Origin: Isoptericola variabilis 225
Lineage (GTDB): Bacteria > Actinomycetota > Actinomycetes > Actinomycetales > Cellulomonadaceae
DNA: 64,000 nucleotides
Direction: 5' to 3'
Assembly: GCF_000215105.1 (NCBI RefSeq)
Contig: NC_015588.1
Coordinates: forward strand, 1,674,001-1,738,000
The position numbers and the translations under genes were made by a program. Under the pieces are notes generated by a model. It made no database searches and was not told the origin of the DNA. It saw only the letters and a list, made by a program, of their open reading frames with translations. Each line of letters starts with the position of its first letter. The first letter of the stretch is position 1. Below, piece after piece: positions 1 through 8,454 of this stretch.

Positions 1-329
1 AGCACGACCTCGACGGGACGGTGGCCCGGGGCGGCGACGCGCACGTGGACGAGCTCGGCGCCCCGGGGCGGGTCGAGGTGCAGCACGCCGGCGAGCTCGC
101 CGGCGGTCGCCGGCTCGTCGGGGGTGTCGAGCCGGGCGACGGTGGGGCGCGCGGGTGCGCCGGCACCGGGGTCTCCCGGACGCCCGGTCCACAGCGCACC
201 GAGCACGACGGGCACGCCGAGCAGCGCGACGTCGGCCCGCCCCGCCAGGAGGCCCAGGGCGAGCAGGACGACGCCGACGGCCACGCCCGCGGCACGGGCC
301 GGCGTCGTGCGCCAGGGCGTGCTGCTCAC
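1..329 (-). CDS. DUF58 domain protein, N-terminal part (partial)
   Basis: The GTG start at 329 overlaps the moxR stop (GTGA). The C-terminus runs off the left edge of the window. The visible 109 residues have a short polar start, a hydrophobic pair of segments at about residues 14-46 (rich in V, L, A) and then a Pro/Asp-rich stretch that begins a beta-type domain. MoxR-DUF58-DUF4129 clusters are common in actinobacteria, where DUF58 proteins carry a von Willebrand-like fold and are thought to work with MoxR. The DUF58 signature itself lies outside the window, so the call rests on position, operon context and the two N-terminal membrane segments. Confidence 0.75.
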   Translation of the reverse strand, partial: MSSTPWRTTPARAAGVAVGVVLLALGLLAGRADVALLGVPVVLGALWTGRPGDPGAGAPARPTVARLDTPDEPATAGELAGVLHLDPPRGAELVHVRVAAPGHRPVEVV

Positions 330-1318
330 CGGCCGGGACCGACCGTCGCCGGGCCCGGCACCCGCTCGAGCAGCTGGCGCACGACGTCCTCCGGCCGCAC
401 CGCGCTCGCCCATGCGGTGGGCGTGAGCGTGAGGCGGTGGGCGAGCACCGGCACGGCGACGCGCTTGACGTCCTCGGGCAGCACGAAGTCGCGGCCGTCG
501 AGCACGGCGACCGCGCGGGCGAGCAGCAGCAGGTTCTGCGAGCCGCGCGGCGAGGCGCCGACCTCGAGCGCGTCGTGACGTCGGGTCGCGGCCGCCAGGT
601 CGACGCAGTAGCCGGCGACGTCCGGGTCGACCGTCGTCGACTCGACGCCCGCCTGCATCGCGAGCACCGTCGGGGCGTCGACGACCCGCGCGACGGGCGC
701 GGCCTCCTGGCGCCGCTCGACGCGGCGCAGGAGCACCTCGCGCTCCTGCTCGCGGTCCGGGTAGCCGACGGCGAGGCGGACCATGAAGCGGTCGAGCTGC
801 GCCTCGGGCAGCGGGTACGTGCCTTCGTACTCGACGGGGTTCGAGGTCGCGAGCACGTGGAACGGACGCGGCAGCGGCCGGGTCGCGCCCTCGACCGACA
901 CCTGCCGCTCGGCCATCGCCTCGAGCAGCGCGGACTGCGTCTTGGGCGCGGTGCGGTTGATCTCGTCGGCGAGGAACAGGCCCGTGAAGACGGGACCCGG
1001 CCGGAAGACGAGCTCGCGCGCCGCCGGGTCGTACACCGACGAGCCGGTGATGTCGCTCGGCAGCAGGTCGGGCGTGCACTGCAGGCGTGCGAAGTCGAGC
1101 CCGAGCGCGGTCGCGAGCGAGCGCGCGGCGAGCGTCTTGCCCAGCCCGGGCACGTCCTCGAACAGCACGTGCCCGCCCGCGAGGATCGTGCCGAGCGCGA
1201 TCTCGAGCGCGTCGCGCATGCCGACGACGGCGGTGCCGACCTCGTCGAGGATGCGCCGGCCGAGCGCCGCGACCTCGGGCACGGGCAGCGGGGCCACGGC
1301 GGGACTGGCGTCGGTCAT
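326..1318 (-). CDS. MoxR family AAA+ ATPase
   Basis: A 330-residue AAA+ ATPase of the MoxR group. Walker A is EDVPGLGKTL at residues 54-63 and Walker B is FLADEINRT at about 115-123. A sensor-like TSNP follows, and a C-terminal lid ends near RQLLERVPG. MoxR ATPases are chaperone-like and often activate partners with VWA or metal-binding folds. Here the gene sits between a DUF58 gene and DUF4129-type membrane proteins, with 4-nt ATGA/GTGA overlaps on both sides, so one translationally coupled operon is likely. The ATG at 1318 overlaps the preceding stop. The substrate is unknown. Confidence 0.93.
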   Translation of the reverse strand: MTDASPAVAPLPVPEVAALGRRILDEVGTAVVGMRDALEIALGTILAGGHVLFEDVPGLGKTLAARSLATALGLDFARLQCTPDLLPSDITGSSVYDPAARELVFRPGPVFTGLFLADEINRTAPKTQSALLEAMAERQVSVEGATRPLPRPFHVLATSNPVEYEGTYPLPEAQLDRFMVRLAVGYPDREQEREVLLRRVERRQEAAPVARVVDAPTVLAMQAGVESTTVDPDVAGYCVDLAAATRRHDALEVGASPRGSQNLLLLARAVAVLDGRDFVLPEDVKRVAVPVLAHRLTLTPTAWASAVRPEDVVRQLLERVPGPATVGPGR

Positions 1319-1836
1319 CGGGGTGCTCCTCCGGTCGGGGGCGGGCTGGGACGGTCGGCCCGCGGCGGGCCGTCGGGGCCGAGACGCTCGAGCGCCCCGA
1401 GCCAGTGGTCGAGCACGCGGGCGGTCGGCGCCCGGCGCGAGGCGAGCCCGCGGGCGACGTCCTCGCCGAGCAGCCGCTCGACGTCGGACGCCTGCGCGGG
1501 GTCCGCCAGGTCGACGCCGTGCCGGGCCAGCCGCGCGGCGGCCAGGGCCCGCACGCGGCGCAGGACGCGCTCGCTCACCTCCCCGGAGCGGGTGAACGTC
1601 GCCCACCCGAGCTCGCTGACGTCGTGACGCGCGCCGGGACGCTGCTCCTCGGGCGGTGCCGGCCAGGGGTCCTCGACGCCCGCGTCCGCACGCCGCCACA
1701 CGGCGGTCACGACGAGCACCACGGCGGCGAGCAGGACGGCGTGCACCGGGTCGAGCCAGCCGAGCAGCGCGACGACGAGGGCGGCCCCGAGCACCGTCAC
1801 GCTCAGGGCCACGACGCCGGCCGCCGGGCGCCTCAC
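1315..1836 (-). CDS. Small membrane protein of the MoxR cluster
   Basis: 173 residues, started at the GTG that overlaps the DUF4129 stop (1833-1836) and ending in a 4-nt overlap with moxR. The N-terminal ~45 residues hold two hydrophobic segments (VVALSVTVLGAALVVALLGW and an ALLAAVVLVVTAVW stretch). The remaining ~125 residues are charged and cytoplasmic in character (ERVLRRVRALAAARLARHG, then RVLDHWLGALERLG). I do not recognise a named family. The tight coupling on both sides suggests it works with MoxR/DUF58. Confidence 0.75.
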   Translation of the reverse strand: MRRPAAGVVALSVTVLGAALVVALLGWLDPVHAVLLAAVVLVVTAVWRRADAGVEDPWPAPPEEQRPGARHDVSELGWATFTRSGEVSERVLRRVRALAAARLARHGVDLADPAQASDVERLLGEDVARGLASRRAPTARVLDHWLGALERLGPDGPPRADRPSPPPTGGAPR

Positions 1837-2579
1837 GGGGTCCTCCCGCCGGGCGGGGCCGCGAGGGGGTCGTGGTCCTCGAGGGTCCGCGCGATGCGCT
1901 CGAGCGCGTCGCGGGCGGCGGCGGCCTGGTCGGCGTCGACGGGGCGCGAGGCGAACCGGGCGTGGTGGTAGAGGCGGCGGAGGGTCGCGACGTCGGCCGC
2001 GGGTGCGGGGCTGTCGTGCAGCAGCGCGACGGTGAACTCCGTGGGCGTCTGGGCGGGGTCGCGCTCGGTGCCGTGGCGGGCCGCGGCCTCCTCGAGCGAG
2101 ACCCACGCGGCGACGACCGCGTCGTGCGGGGTGCGGGCGCCGTCGAGCCGGCGCAGGGCGAGGGCGACGGCGTCCGCGAGCTCCTCGACAGTGACGGCGG
2201 GCGCGGCACCGTCCGCCGCGGCGACCCCCACCTCGGTCGTGTCGGGCTCGGGCGGTGGTTCGGCGTCGCGCAGGGCGGCGAGGATCCGCCGGCCCGCGAG
2301 CGCGAGCAGCACCGCGACGACCAGCAGGCCGGCGAGCAGCAGGGCGAGGCCGAGGTCGCCGCCGCCGCTCTCGGGCTCGGCGCGAGGCGCCTCGCTCGGC
2401 ACCGACGTCGGCGCCGACGGCAGCGAGGGCATGAGCCCGGGCACCTCGCCGAGGAGAGCCTCGGGCGGGGTCACGCGCCAGGGCGTCGCGGCCGCGGCAC
2501 CGAGGACCACGAGCACGAGGAGGCCCAGGACCGCGAGCGCCCGCAGCCCGGCGGGGGTGGGGGTGCGGCGTCGCGGCAT
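1833..2579 (-). CDS. DUF4129 domain membrane protein
   Basis: 248 residues. A first membrane segment lies at about residues 13-33 (LAVLGLLVLVVLGAAAA). A Pro/Ser-rich extracytoplasmic loop follows, then a second membrane segment at about 76-97 (LALLLAGLLVVAVLLALAG). The C-terminal cytoplasmic domain carries the DUF4129 pattern: HDAVVAAWVSLEEAAARHG, TPTEFTVALL, then LRRLYHHARFA. In related transglutaminase/MoxR clusters this domain sits at the C-terminus of larger proteins. A TACCGT -10 at 2586-2591 stands 6 nt before the ATG, so the transcript is probably leaderless and this is the first gene of the moxR operon. Confidence 0.85.
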   Translation of the reverse strand: MPRRRTPTPAGLRALAVLGLLVLVVLGAAAATPWRVTPPEALLGEVPGLMPSLPSAPTSVPSEAPRAEPESGGGDLGLALLLAGLLVVAVLLALAGRRILAALRDAEPPPEPDTTEVGVAAADGAAPAVTVEELADAVALALRRLDGARTPHDAVVAAWVSLEEAAARHGTERDPAQTPTEFTVALLHDSPAPAADVATLRRLYHHARFASRPVDADQAAAARDALERIARTLEDHDPLAAPPGGRTP

Positions 2580-2605
2580 GGCAGGACGGTACCGGGTGCC
2601 CGCGG

Positions 2606-3817
2606 CTACAGGGTGCCGGCGGCGAGGTGGGCGGCGTGGACGCCGGCGACGGCGGCCGCGAGGAAGGCGGCGGGGTCGTCGTCGAGGCCGCGTCCCATGG
2701 TGGACAGGCGCGCGGGGGAGGTGCGCAGCGTGTCGAGGAGGGCGGTGTCGGCGTCGAGCTCGACGACGCGGTGCGGGGTCTGCAGGCCGACGAGGGTCGC
2801 GGCCTGGTCGCGCAGGCGCCGGGTGAGGTCGGGTCCCCAGCCGGGCAGGGCCTCGACCTCGGGGGTGGGGCGGGGCACGACGACGTCGGCGGCCGCGAGC
2901 GCCACGCGTCCGTAGGCGGTCAGGGAGTGGTGGGAGACGCCGCGGTGGCGTTCGCGCGGGTCGGCCCCTGACGCACGCAGCGACGCGACCGCTCTGCCGT
3001 GCAGGGTGGCGGCGGCGTTGACGGCCTCGCCGGCGGCGACGCCGGAGAAGCCCCAGCGGGTGCCGGTGCCGAGGTTGCCGGGTCCTTGGGCGACGACGGC
3101 GAGGTCGACGCCGACGACGTGGTGGGCGGCGAGGAGACCGGTGTGCACGGTGACGGCCTCGAGGTCGCCGCCGAACGCCTGGCCGACGGTGATGGTGGTC
3201 TCGACCCAGCCGGCGTCGCGCAGGGCGGCGACGGCGCGGCTGAACGCGGCGGGCAGGGCGCCGCCGTCGGTCATGACGTAGGCGACGCGGGGGGCGGGGC
3301 GGCCGGCGAGGTGGGCGGCGTGGCGGGCGCCGGCGACGACGGCGGGCACCGCGGAGTGCAGGTCGGCGACGACGACGGGCATGCCGTGCAGGTCGTCGGC
3401 GTCGCGCAGGGTGGTGTGGTGGGCGGACTCCTGCTCGTCGACGCCGAGGACCATGGCCTGCAGGGGGGTGTAGCGGGCCTTGACGAGGTGGCCGGGACCG
3501 GGGGCGGGGTCGGCGGGGAGGGCGGCGGGGTCGGCGGGCCCGGCGACGAGCGCGTAGCCGCCGGTGCCGAGGCCGCGGGCGAGCGCCGAGACGTTGAGCA
3601 GGAGCCGGTCGCCGGGGGCGGGGTCGCCGACGAGCGCGGTGTACGCGAGGGCGCGGACCCGCCGGGAGGCGGGGTCGTCGTCGGGCCGGCCGGGCAGGGG
3701 CTCGTCGAGCGTCACGGCGAGCTCGCGGGCGCCGGGCCAGGCGGCGCCGCGCTCGGTCACGGTGCCGGCGCGCCAGGTGAGCACGCCGGTGGCGTCGGTC
3801 GTCGGCGGTGTCGTCAC
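2606..3817 (-). CDS. DUF3866 family protein
   Basis: 403 residues from the GTG at 3817 (VTTPPTTDATG). The start is set by a TAGCCT -10 at 3825-3830, 7 nt upstream, giving a leaderless transcript. The protein has the DUF3866 landmarks: an N-terminal beta-rich part (LTWRAGTVTERG, PGDRLLLNVSA), then GHLVKARYTPLQAMVLGVDEQES, a VVADLHSAVPAVVAG stretch and a C-terminal GVSHHSLTAYGRVALAAADVVVP. Its biochemical role is unknown. It is commonly divergent to pafBC in actinobacteria, as here. No membrane segment is evident. Confidence 0.85.
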   Translation of the reverse strand: MTTPPTTDATGVLTWRAGTVTERGAAWPGARELAVTLDEPLPGRPDDDPASRRVRALAYTALVGDPAPGDRLLLNVSALARGLGTGGYALVAGPADPAALPADPAPGPGHLVKARYTPLQAMVLGVDEQESAHHTTLRDADDLHGMPVVVADLHSAVPAVVAGARHAAHLAGRPAPRVAYVMTDGGALPAAFSRAVAALRDAGWVETTITVGQAFGGDLEAVTVHTGLLAAHHVVGVDLAVVAQGPGNLGTGTRWGFSGVAAGEAVNAAATLHGRAVASLRASGADPRERHRGVSHHSLTAYGRVALAAADVVVPRPTPEVEALPGWGPDLTRRLRDQAATLVGLQTPHRVVELDADTALLDTLRTSPARLSTMGRGLDDDPAAFLAAAVAGVHAAHLAAGTL

Positions 3818-3824
3818 ACGCCCG

Positions 3825-3844
3825 AGGCTACCGGCGACTACCGT
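3825..3844. promoter_or_regulatory. Back-to-back leaderless promoters for DUF3866 and pafB
   Basis: TAGCCT on the minus strand (3825-3830) lies 7 nt before the DUF3866 GTG. TACCGT on the plus strand (3839-3844) lies 7 nt before the pafB ATG at 3852. Only 8 bp separate the two hexamers, so the polymerase footprints must overlap and the two promoters are probably mutually exclusive. These elements fix both start codons. Confidence 0.7.
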
Positions 3845-3851
3845 GTACCTG

Positions 3852-4877
3852 ATGCCCCCGACTCCGTCCGTGCCGCCGGCCGAACGCCTGCTCAACCTCG
3901 TCATCGCGCTCGTGAACACGTCCGCGGCGATGACCAAGCAGCAGGTGCGCGCCGGCGTGGCCGGGTACGCGGACGCGCCGAGCACCGAGGCCTTCGAGCG
4001 GATGTTCGAGCGGGACAAGGACACGCTGCGCTCGCTGGGCATCCCGATCGTGACGGTGGACGCGGGCGGGCACAGCGACGAGGTCGGGTACCGGATCGAC
4101 AACGACGCGTACGCGCTGCCGCCGGTGGACCTGACGCCGGCCGAGCTGGGGGTCGTGGCCCTGGCCGCGCAGCTGTGGTCGGACAAGACGCTGCGCACCG
4201 ACATCTCGCGGGCGATGACGAAGCTGCGCGCGGCGGGGGCGGGGGAGGCGGCCGCGGACGCGGTGGCGGGCCTGACGCCGCGGGTGCGGGCGGCGGGGGA
4301 CGCGTACGGGCCGCTGCTCGAGGCGATCTCCGAGCGGCGGGTGGTGAGCTTCCGGTACCGGGCGGCGAACACGGGCCAGGAGCGCACGCGGCACGTCGAG
4401 CCGTGGCGGATCGCGGCCCGCGGCGGCGGCTGGTACCTGGCCGGGTTCGACCGCGACCGCGGGGCGCCGCGCGTGTTCCGCCTGTCGCGCATCACGGGCC
4501 GGGTGCGGGTCGCCGGGGCGGCGGGGGCGTTCGACATCCCGGACGTCGACGTCGACGCGATGCTGGGCGAGCGGGTCGGGGCGGAGCGCACCGCGGTGCT
4601 CGCGGTCGTGCCCGAGCGCGCGCAGGCGGTGCGGGCGCGGGCCAAGGTCGTCGACCCGTCCGCGCACCCGGCGCGCACCGACGGCCGCGACGTGCTCGAG
4701 GTGCCGTTCCGCAGCCGGTCCGCGTTCGCGGACGAGGTCGCGGGCTACGCCGACGCGGTCGTCGTGCTCGGGCCGGACGACCTGCGCCGCGAGGTGCTGC
4801 ACCGGCTGCGCGCGGCGGCCCGGCTCGACGCGGCGCCCCCGGCGCCCGCGGGGCACGAGGAGGCGGGCCGTGGCTGA
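3852..4877 (+). CDS. pafB: WYL-domain regulator PafB
   Basis: 341 residues. An N-terminal winged HTH lies at about residues 1-80 (ERLLNLVIALVNTSAAMTKQQVRAGVAGY, then FERMFERDKDTLRSLGIPI). A WYL domain follows from about residue 155 (VVSFRYRAANTGQERTRHVEPWRIAARGGGWYLAGFDRDRGAPRVFRLSRI), with a WCX-like C-terminal extension. With PafC it forms the mycobacterial/actinobacterial transcription activator of the LexA-independent DNA-damage response; ssDNA sensing by WYL is known for the family. The stop overlaps the pafC start by 8 nt, so the two subunits are co-translated. Confidence 0.93.
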   Translation: MPPTPSVPPAERLLNLVIALVNTSAAMTKQQVRAGVAGYADAPSTEAFERMFERDKDTLRSLGIPIVTVDAGGHSDEVGYRIDNDAYALPPVDLTPAELGVVALAAQLWSDKTLRTDISRAMTKLRAAGAGEAAADAVAGLTPRVRAAGDAYGPLLEAISERRVVSFRYRAANTGQERTRHVEPWRIAARGGGWYLAGFDRDRGAPRVFRLSRITGRVRVAGAAGAFDIPDVDVDAMLGERVGAERTAVLAVVPERAQAVRARAKVVDPSAHPARTDGRDVLEVPFRSRSAFADEVAGYADAVVVLGPDDLRREVLHRLRAAARLDAAPPAPAGHEEAGRG

Positions 4878-5895
4878 GCGCGCCGACGACCGGCTCGTGC
4901 GCCTGCTGGGCCTGGTCGCGTACCTCGACGGGGCCGGGCCGGTGCGCGTCGAGGAGCTCGCGCGGCGGTTCGGCGTCAGCCCGCGCCAGGTGCGCGAGGA
5001 CGTCGACGCCCTGTGGGTCTCCGGCACCCCCGGGTACATGCCCGACGACCTCATCGACTTCGACGCGTTCTCGCTCGACGAGGGCGTCGTCCACCTGACG
5101 CGCGCCCGCGGCATGACCCGCCCGCTGCGGCTCGGCACGCGCGAGGCCGTCGCGCTCGTCGCCGCGCTGCGCGCCATGCACGCGTCCCCGCCGGTCCAGG
5201 CGGACCCCGACCGGGCGGCCGTGGTCGGCTCGGCGCTCGCCAAGCTCACCGCCGCGACCGGCGAGGCCGCTAGCGCCGTCGACGTCCGGCTGGCGGGCGA
5301 CGGCGACCCGGAGGTGCTGGCGGCGGTGTCGGCGGCGCTGGCCGACGGGCGGCGGCTGCGGATCCGGTACGTCAACGCGGCGGACGTGGCCTCGGAGCGG
5401 GACGTGGACCCGGTGCGGCTGCTGACGCAGGACGAGCGCACCTACCTGGTGGCGTGGTGCCTGCGTGCGGGCGGGCGGCGCACGTTCCGGGCGGACCGGA
5501 TCCTGGCGGCCGAGGTGCTCGAGGCGGCGGCCGAGCCGCACGACGTCGACCCGGACGTCGACGTGTCGGCGTCGGTGCTGGCCTCGGGCGGGCCGGGCGC
5601 TCCCGTGGCGACGCTCGTGCTGGCGTCGCCGGCGCGGTGGGTCGCGGAGGAGGTGCCGGCCGAGTCGGTGCGGGACCTGCCGGACGGGTCGTTCGAGGTG
5701 CGCCTGCGGGTGACGAACCCGGCGTGGCTGCGCCGCCTGCTGCTGTCGAACGCGCCGGACGTGCGGGCCGTGGCCCCTCCGGAGGTGGCCGCCGACGTCG
5801 CCGCGGCCGCGCGGGCGGCCCTGGCCGCCTACGGCGAGGCGTCCCGCAGTGACACCGGCAGTGACACCGGCGGTGCGCCGGGCGCGGGCGCGTAG
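4870..5895 (+). CDS. pafC: WYL-domain regulator PafC
   Basis: 341 residues from the GTG at 4870, inside the end of pafB. An HTH occupies residues 1-55 (RLLGLVAYLDGAGPVRVEELARRFGVSPRQVREDVDALWVSG). The central WYL domain includes RLRIRYVNAADVASERDVDPVRLLTQDERTYLVAWCLRAGGRRTFRADRI, and a WCX-like tail ends at about residue 320. It is the partner of PafB in the DNA-damage activator. The C-terminus carries a short DNA-encoded repeat (SDTGSDTG) just before the stop, which looks like an unstructured tail. Confidence 0.93.
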   Translation: MAERADDRLVRLLGLVAYLDGAGPVRVEELARRFGVSPRQVREDVDALWVSGTPGYMPDDLIDFDAFSLDEGVVHLTRARGMTRPLRLGTREAVALVAALRAMHASPPVQADPDRAAVVGSALAKLTAATGEAASAVDVRLAGDGDPEVLAAVSAALADGRRLRIRYVNAADVASERDVDPVRLLTQDERTYLVAWCLRAGGRRTFRADRILAAEVLEAAAEPHDVDPDVDVSASVLASGGPGAPVATLVLASPARWVAEEVPAESVRDLPDGSFEVRLRVTNPAWLRRLLLSNAPDVRAVAPPEVAADVAAAARAALAAYGEASRSDTGSDTGGAPGAGA

Positions 5896-5905
5896 GCTGG
5901 CCGCC

Positions 5906-6304
5906 ATGTCGTGGTGGTGGTTCGTGTGGGTGCCGCTCGTGCTCGCCACGGCCGGCGGGGCGTTCCTGCTGGGCCGGTCCCTGTGGCGCGCGGTCGTGCG
6001 GCTGCTGCGCGAGGTCGCGGCGGCGGGCGGCGCCCTGTCGTCGTCCGGCGAGCGGGTGTCGGCCGCGGTCGCGCAGGCCGAGGCGCGGCGTGTCGACACC
6101 TCGCCCACGCTGTTCGACGACGTCACCGTGCTGCGCGAGCGGGTGCGCGAGCGCCGGGAGGCCCGGCGGGCGCGCCGCGACGCGCGGTTCGTGCGCCACC
6201 GCGCGACGTGGCAGGAGTGGTCCCGCGCGTCGTGGCTCGAGCGGCGCACCGCGCAGAAGCGGGCCGCGGCCGGGGGTGGCCTGCGGCGCACCCGCCTGCC
6301 CTAG
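5906..6304 (+). CDS. Small single-pass membrane protein upstream of tatA
   Basis: 132 residues. A TAGGCT at 5893-5898, 7 nt before the ATG, fixes the start. An N-terminal membrane anchor (WWWFVWVPLVLATAGGAFLLG, residues 3-23) is followed by an amphipathic region and a strongly basic C-terminal half (RERVRERREARRARRDARFVRHRATWQEW). I know no function for it. Small proteins of this kind often sit between pafC and tatA in related genomes. The basic tail suggests contact with phospholipid heads or nucleic acid, but that is a guess. Confidence 0.75.
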   Translation: MSWWWFVWVPLVLATAGGAFLLGRSLWRAVVRLLREVAAAGGALSSSGERVSAAVAQAEARRVDTSPTLFDDVTVLRERVRERREARRARRDARFVRHRATWQEWSRASWLERRTAQKRAAAGGGLRRTRLP

Positions 6305-6367
6305 ACTGGCGGCGTAGGCGCGGGCCGGCCGGTGCCGCGTGCACGAGCGAACACGGGAGCTGTCTTC

Positions 6368-6667
6368 GTGAACATCCTCCGTCACCCCGCGGTGATCATC
6401 GTCCTGATCCTGCTGGTCGTCCTGCTCTTCGGCTCCCGGCGGCTGCCCGACTTCGCGCGCAGCGTGGGGCAGTCGCTGAAGATCTTCAAGAAGGAGGTCC
6501 GCGAGCTCAAGGAGGACGGCAAGCCCGCCGAGGGTTCCGCCGAGGGCTCGGACACCACCACGCCGGGCGCCACGCCGGGCACTCCCGCGAGCGGGACGTC
6601 GTCGTCGACGTCCGCCGACGCGTCGCCGCAGGCCGCGGGTCCCGCGGACCCCAAGCACCAGGGCTAG
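6368..6667 (+). CDS. tatA: Twin-arginine translocase subunit TatA
   Basis: 99 residues from the GTG at 6368, preceded by GGGAG at about 6354. A short membrane helix (HPAVIIVLILLVVLLFGSRRLPDFARSVGQSL, residues 6-37) carries the conserved FG hinge and the following amphipathic helix. A Lys/Glu helix (KIFKKEVRELKEDGK) comes next, then a low-complexity Ser/Thr/Pro/Ala tail typical of actinobacterial TatA. It forms the pore with TatC for folded proteins bearing RR signal peptides. tatC follows after 3 nt. A TAGACT at 6302-6307 is a likely -10, leaving a leader of about 54 nt. Confidence 0.95.
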   Translation: MNILRHPAVIIVLILLVVLLFGSRRLPDFARSVGQSLKIFKKEVRELKEDGKPAEGSAEGSDTTTPGATPGTPASGTSSSTSADASPQAAGPADPKHQG

Positions 6668-6670
6668 GCG

Positions 6671-7444
6671 GTGCCGCGCACCACCCGGGACCCTGAGGGG
6701 CGCATGCCCCTGCGCGAGCACCTGCTCGAGATCCGCAAGCGACTGTTCCTGTCGGCGATCGGCCTGCTCCTGGGCGCGATCCTCGGCTGGATCCTCTACG
6801 ACCCGCTGCTGCAGGCGCTGACCCAGCCGCTCGAGGACGCGGCGGCGCGCCGCGGCGCGCTCATCGGGCTCAACTTCGAGGGCGTCGCGACGGCGATCGA
6901 CGTGCGCGTCAAGGTGTCCCTGTTCCTCGGCTTCCTGGTCTCGAGCCCGTGGTGGCTCTACCAGCTGTTCGCGTTCATCAACCCGGGGCTGACCCGCACC
7001 GAGCGCAAGTACGCGTACGGCTTCCTCGCCGCGGCCGTGCCGCTGTTCCTCTCCGGGGCGGGCCTGGCGTGGCTGCTGCTGCCGCGCGCGGTCGCGCTGC
7101 TCAACGAGTTCGTGCCCGAGGGCAGCTCGAACCTCATCGCCGCGCACACCTACCTGAGCTTCGTCATGCGGCTCATCATCGCGTTCGGCCTGGCGTTCGT
7201 GCTGCCGGTCATCATGGTCGTCCTCAACTTCCTGGGCACCGTGCGCGGGCGCACGTGGCTGGCCGGGTGGCGCTGGGCGGTGCTCGCCTCGGCGCTGTTC
7301 GCGGCGATGATGACGCCCACCCCCGACCTGCTGACGATGTTCTGGGTCGCGCTGCCCATCTGCGCGCTGTACTTCATCGCGTGCGGCGTGTGCCTCCTGC
7401 ACGACCGGCGGGCCGACCGCCGCCGCGTGGCGGCCACCGCGTGA
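6671..7444 (+). CDS. tatC: Twin-arginine translocase subunit TatC
   Basis: 257 residues, GTG start 3 nt after the tatA stop. It shows the family N-terminus (MPLREHLLEIRKRLF, residues 12-26), then six membrane segments, including the LFLGFLVSSPWWLYQLFAFINPGLTRTERKY loop with its conserved PGL.xxEr(k) motif, and the ending MFWVALPICALYFIACGVCLL. TatC is the receptor for twin-arginine signal peptides. No separate tatB is visible here, and the actinobacterial tatB usually lies elsewhere. The stop overlaps the next gene (GTGA), so coupling is likely. Confidence 0.97.
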   Translation: MPRTTRDPEGRMPLREHLLEIRKRLFLSAIGLLLGAILGWILYDPLLQALTQPLEDAAARRGALIGLNFEGVATAIDVRVKVSLFLGFLVSSPWWLYQLFAFINPGLTRTERKYAYGFLAAAVPLFLSGAGLAWLLLPRAVALLNEFVPEGSSNLIAAHTYLSFVMRLIIAFGLAFVLPVIMVVLNFLGTVRGRTWLAGWRWAVLASALFAAMMTPTPDLLTMFWVALPICALYFIACGVCLLHDRRADRRRVAATA

Positions 7445-8454
7445 CCCGGCGGCGCCCGCCGTCGCGGCTGGGCGTGGTCGTCAACCCGACCGCCGGCAAG
7501 GGGCGCGGCCGCGCCGTCGGCGGCGACGTGCTCGCCGCGCTCGCCGGCGACGGGCACGAGGTCCTCGACCTGTCCGGGCGCACCGCCGACCTCGCCCTCG
7601 AGCACGCCCGGCGCGCGGTCGCCGACGGCGTGGACGCGCTCGTCGTCGTCGGCGGCGACGGCATGGTGCACCTCGGGCTGCAGGCCACCGCCGAGACCGG
7701 CACCCCGCTCGGCGTCGTGGCGGTCGGCACCGGCAACGACGTCGCGTCCGTCGTCGGGCTGCCCGTGCGCGACACGCCCGCCGCGTGCGCCGTGCTGCGG
7801 GCCGCGCTCGACGCCGGCAGCACCCGCGCCGTCGACGCCGTCCGGGTGACCGGCGCCGGCGCCCGGCACGACCGCTGGTGCGCGGGCGCGGTGTCGGCGG
7901 GGCTCGACGCCGCCGTCACCGCCCGCGCCAACGCGATGCGGCGCCCCCGCGGCAACGCCCGCTACACGCTCGCCGCCCTGGCGGAGATCGCCACGTTCCG
8001 CGCCTGGTCGTACACGCTCGAGCTGGCGGGCGTCGTCGACGACGGCGGCCTGCCACTCACCGGGCCGCCCGGCGCGCTTACGTGGCACGGCCGGGCCGCC
8101 CTGGTCACGGTCGCCAACACCCCGCGCATCGGCGGCGGCATCCGCGTCGCGCCCGACGCCTCGCCGACCGACGGGCTGCTCGACGTGGTCGTCGCCACGG
8201 TGCGCACCCGCGCGACCGCGGCGGCGCTCTTCCCCACCATGTACGCGGGACGGCACGTGCACCACCCGGACGTCCACGTCGTCCGCGCGCGGTCCGTCAC
8301 CGTCCGCCCCGGGCCCGACGCCGCGCGCCCCGGCGAGCCGCCCCTGCCGCCCGCGCACGCCGACGGCGAGCACCTGGGCGCGCCGCCGCTGCGCGCCGAG
8401 GCCGTGCCGGGCGCGCTGCGACTGCTCGCGCCGCCCGTAGGCTGGGGCGCATGA
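7441..8454 (+). CDS. Diacylglycerol/lipid kinase family protein
   Basis: 337 residues, GTG at 7441 overlapping the tatC stop. It has the DAGK catalytic fold: VVVNPTAGKGRG at residues 12-23, the nucleotide loop VVVGGDGMVHLGL at 68-80 (GGDGM instead of the usual GGDGT), and VGTGNDVA at 95-102. A C-terminal beta domain with a P/G-rich insertion follows. Enzymes of this family phosphorylate diacylglycerol or related lipids and, in actinobacteria, may act in phosphoinositide or mannolipid metabolism. The true substrate cannot be read from sequence. Its ATGA overlap with helY suggests one transcript. Confidence 0.88.
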   Translation: MTRRRPPSRLGVVVNPTAGKGRGRAVGGDVLAALAGDGHEVLDLSGRTADLALEHARRAVADGVDALVVVGGDGMVHLGLQATAETGTPLGVVAVGTGNDVASVVGLPVRDTPAACAVLRAALDAGSTRAVDAVRVTGAGARHDRWCAGAVSAGLDAAVTARANAMRRPRGNARYTLAALAEIATFRAWSYTLELAGVVDDGGLPLTGPPGALTWHGRAALVTVANTPRIGGGIRVAPDASPTDGLLDVVVATVRTRATAAALFPTMYAGRHVHHPDVHVVRARSVTVRPGPDAARPGEPPLPPAHADGEHLGAPPLRAEAVPGALRLLAPPVGWGA

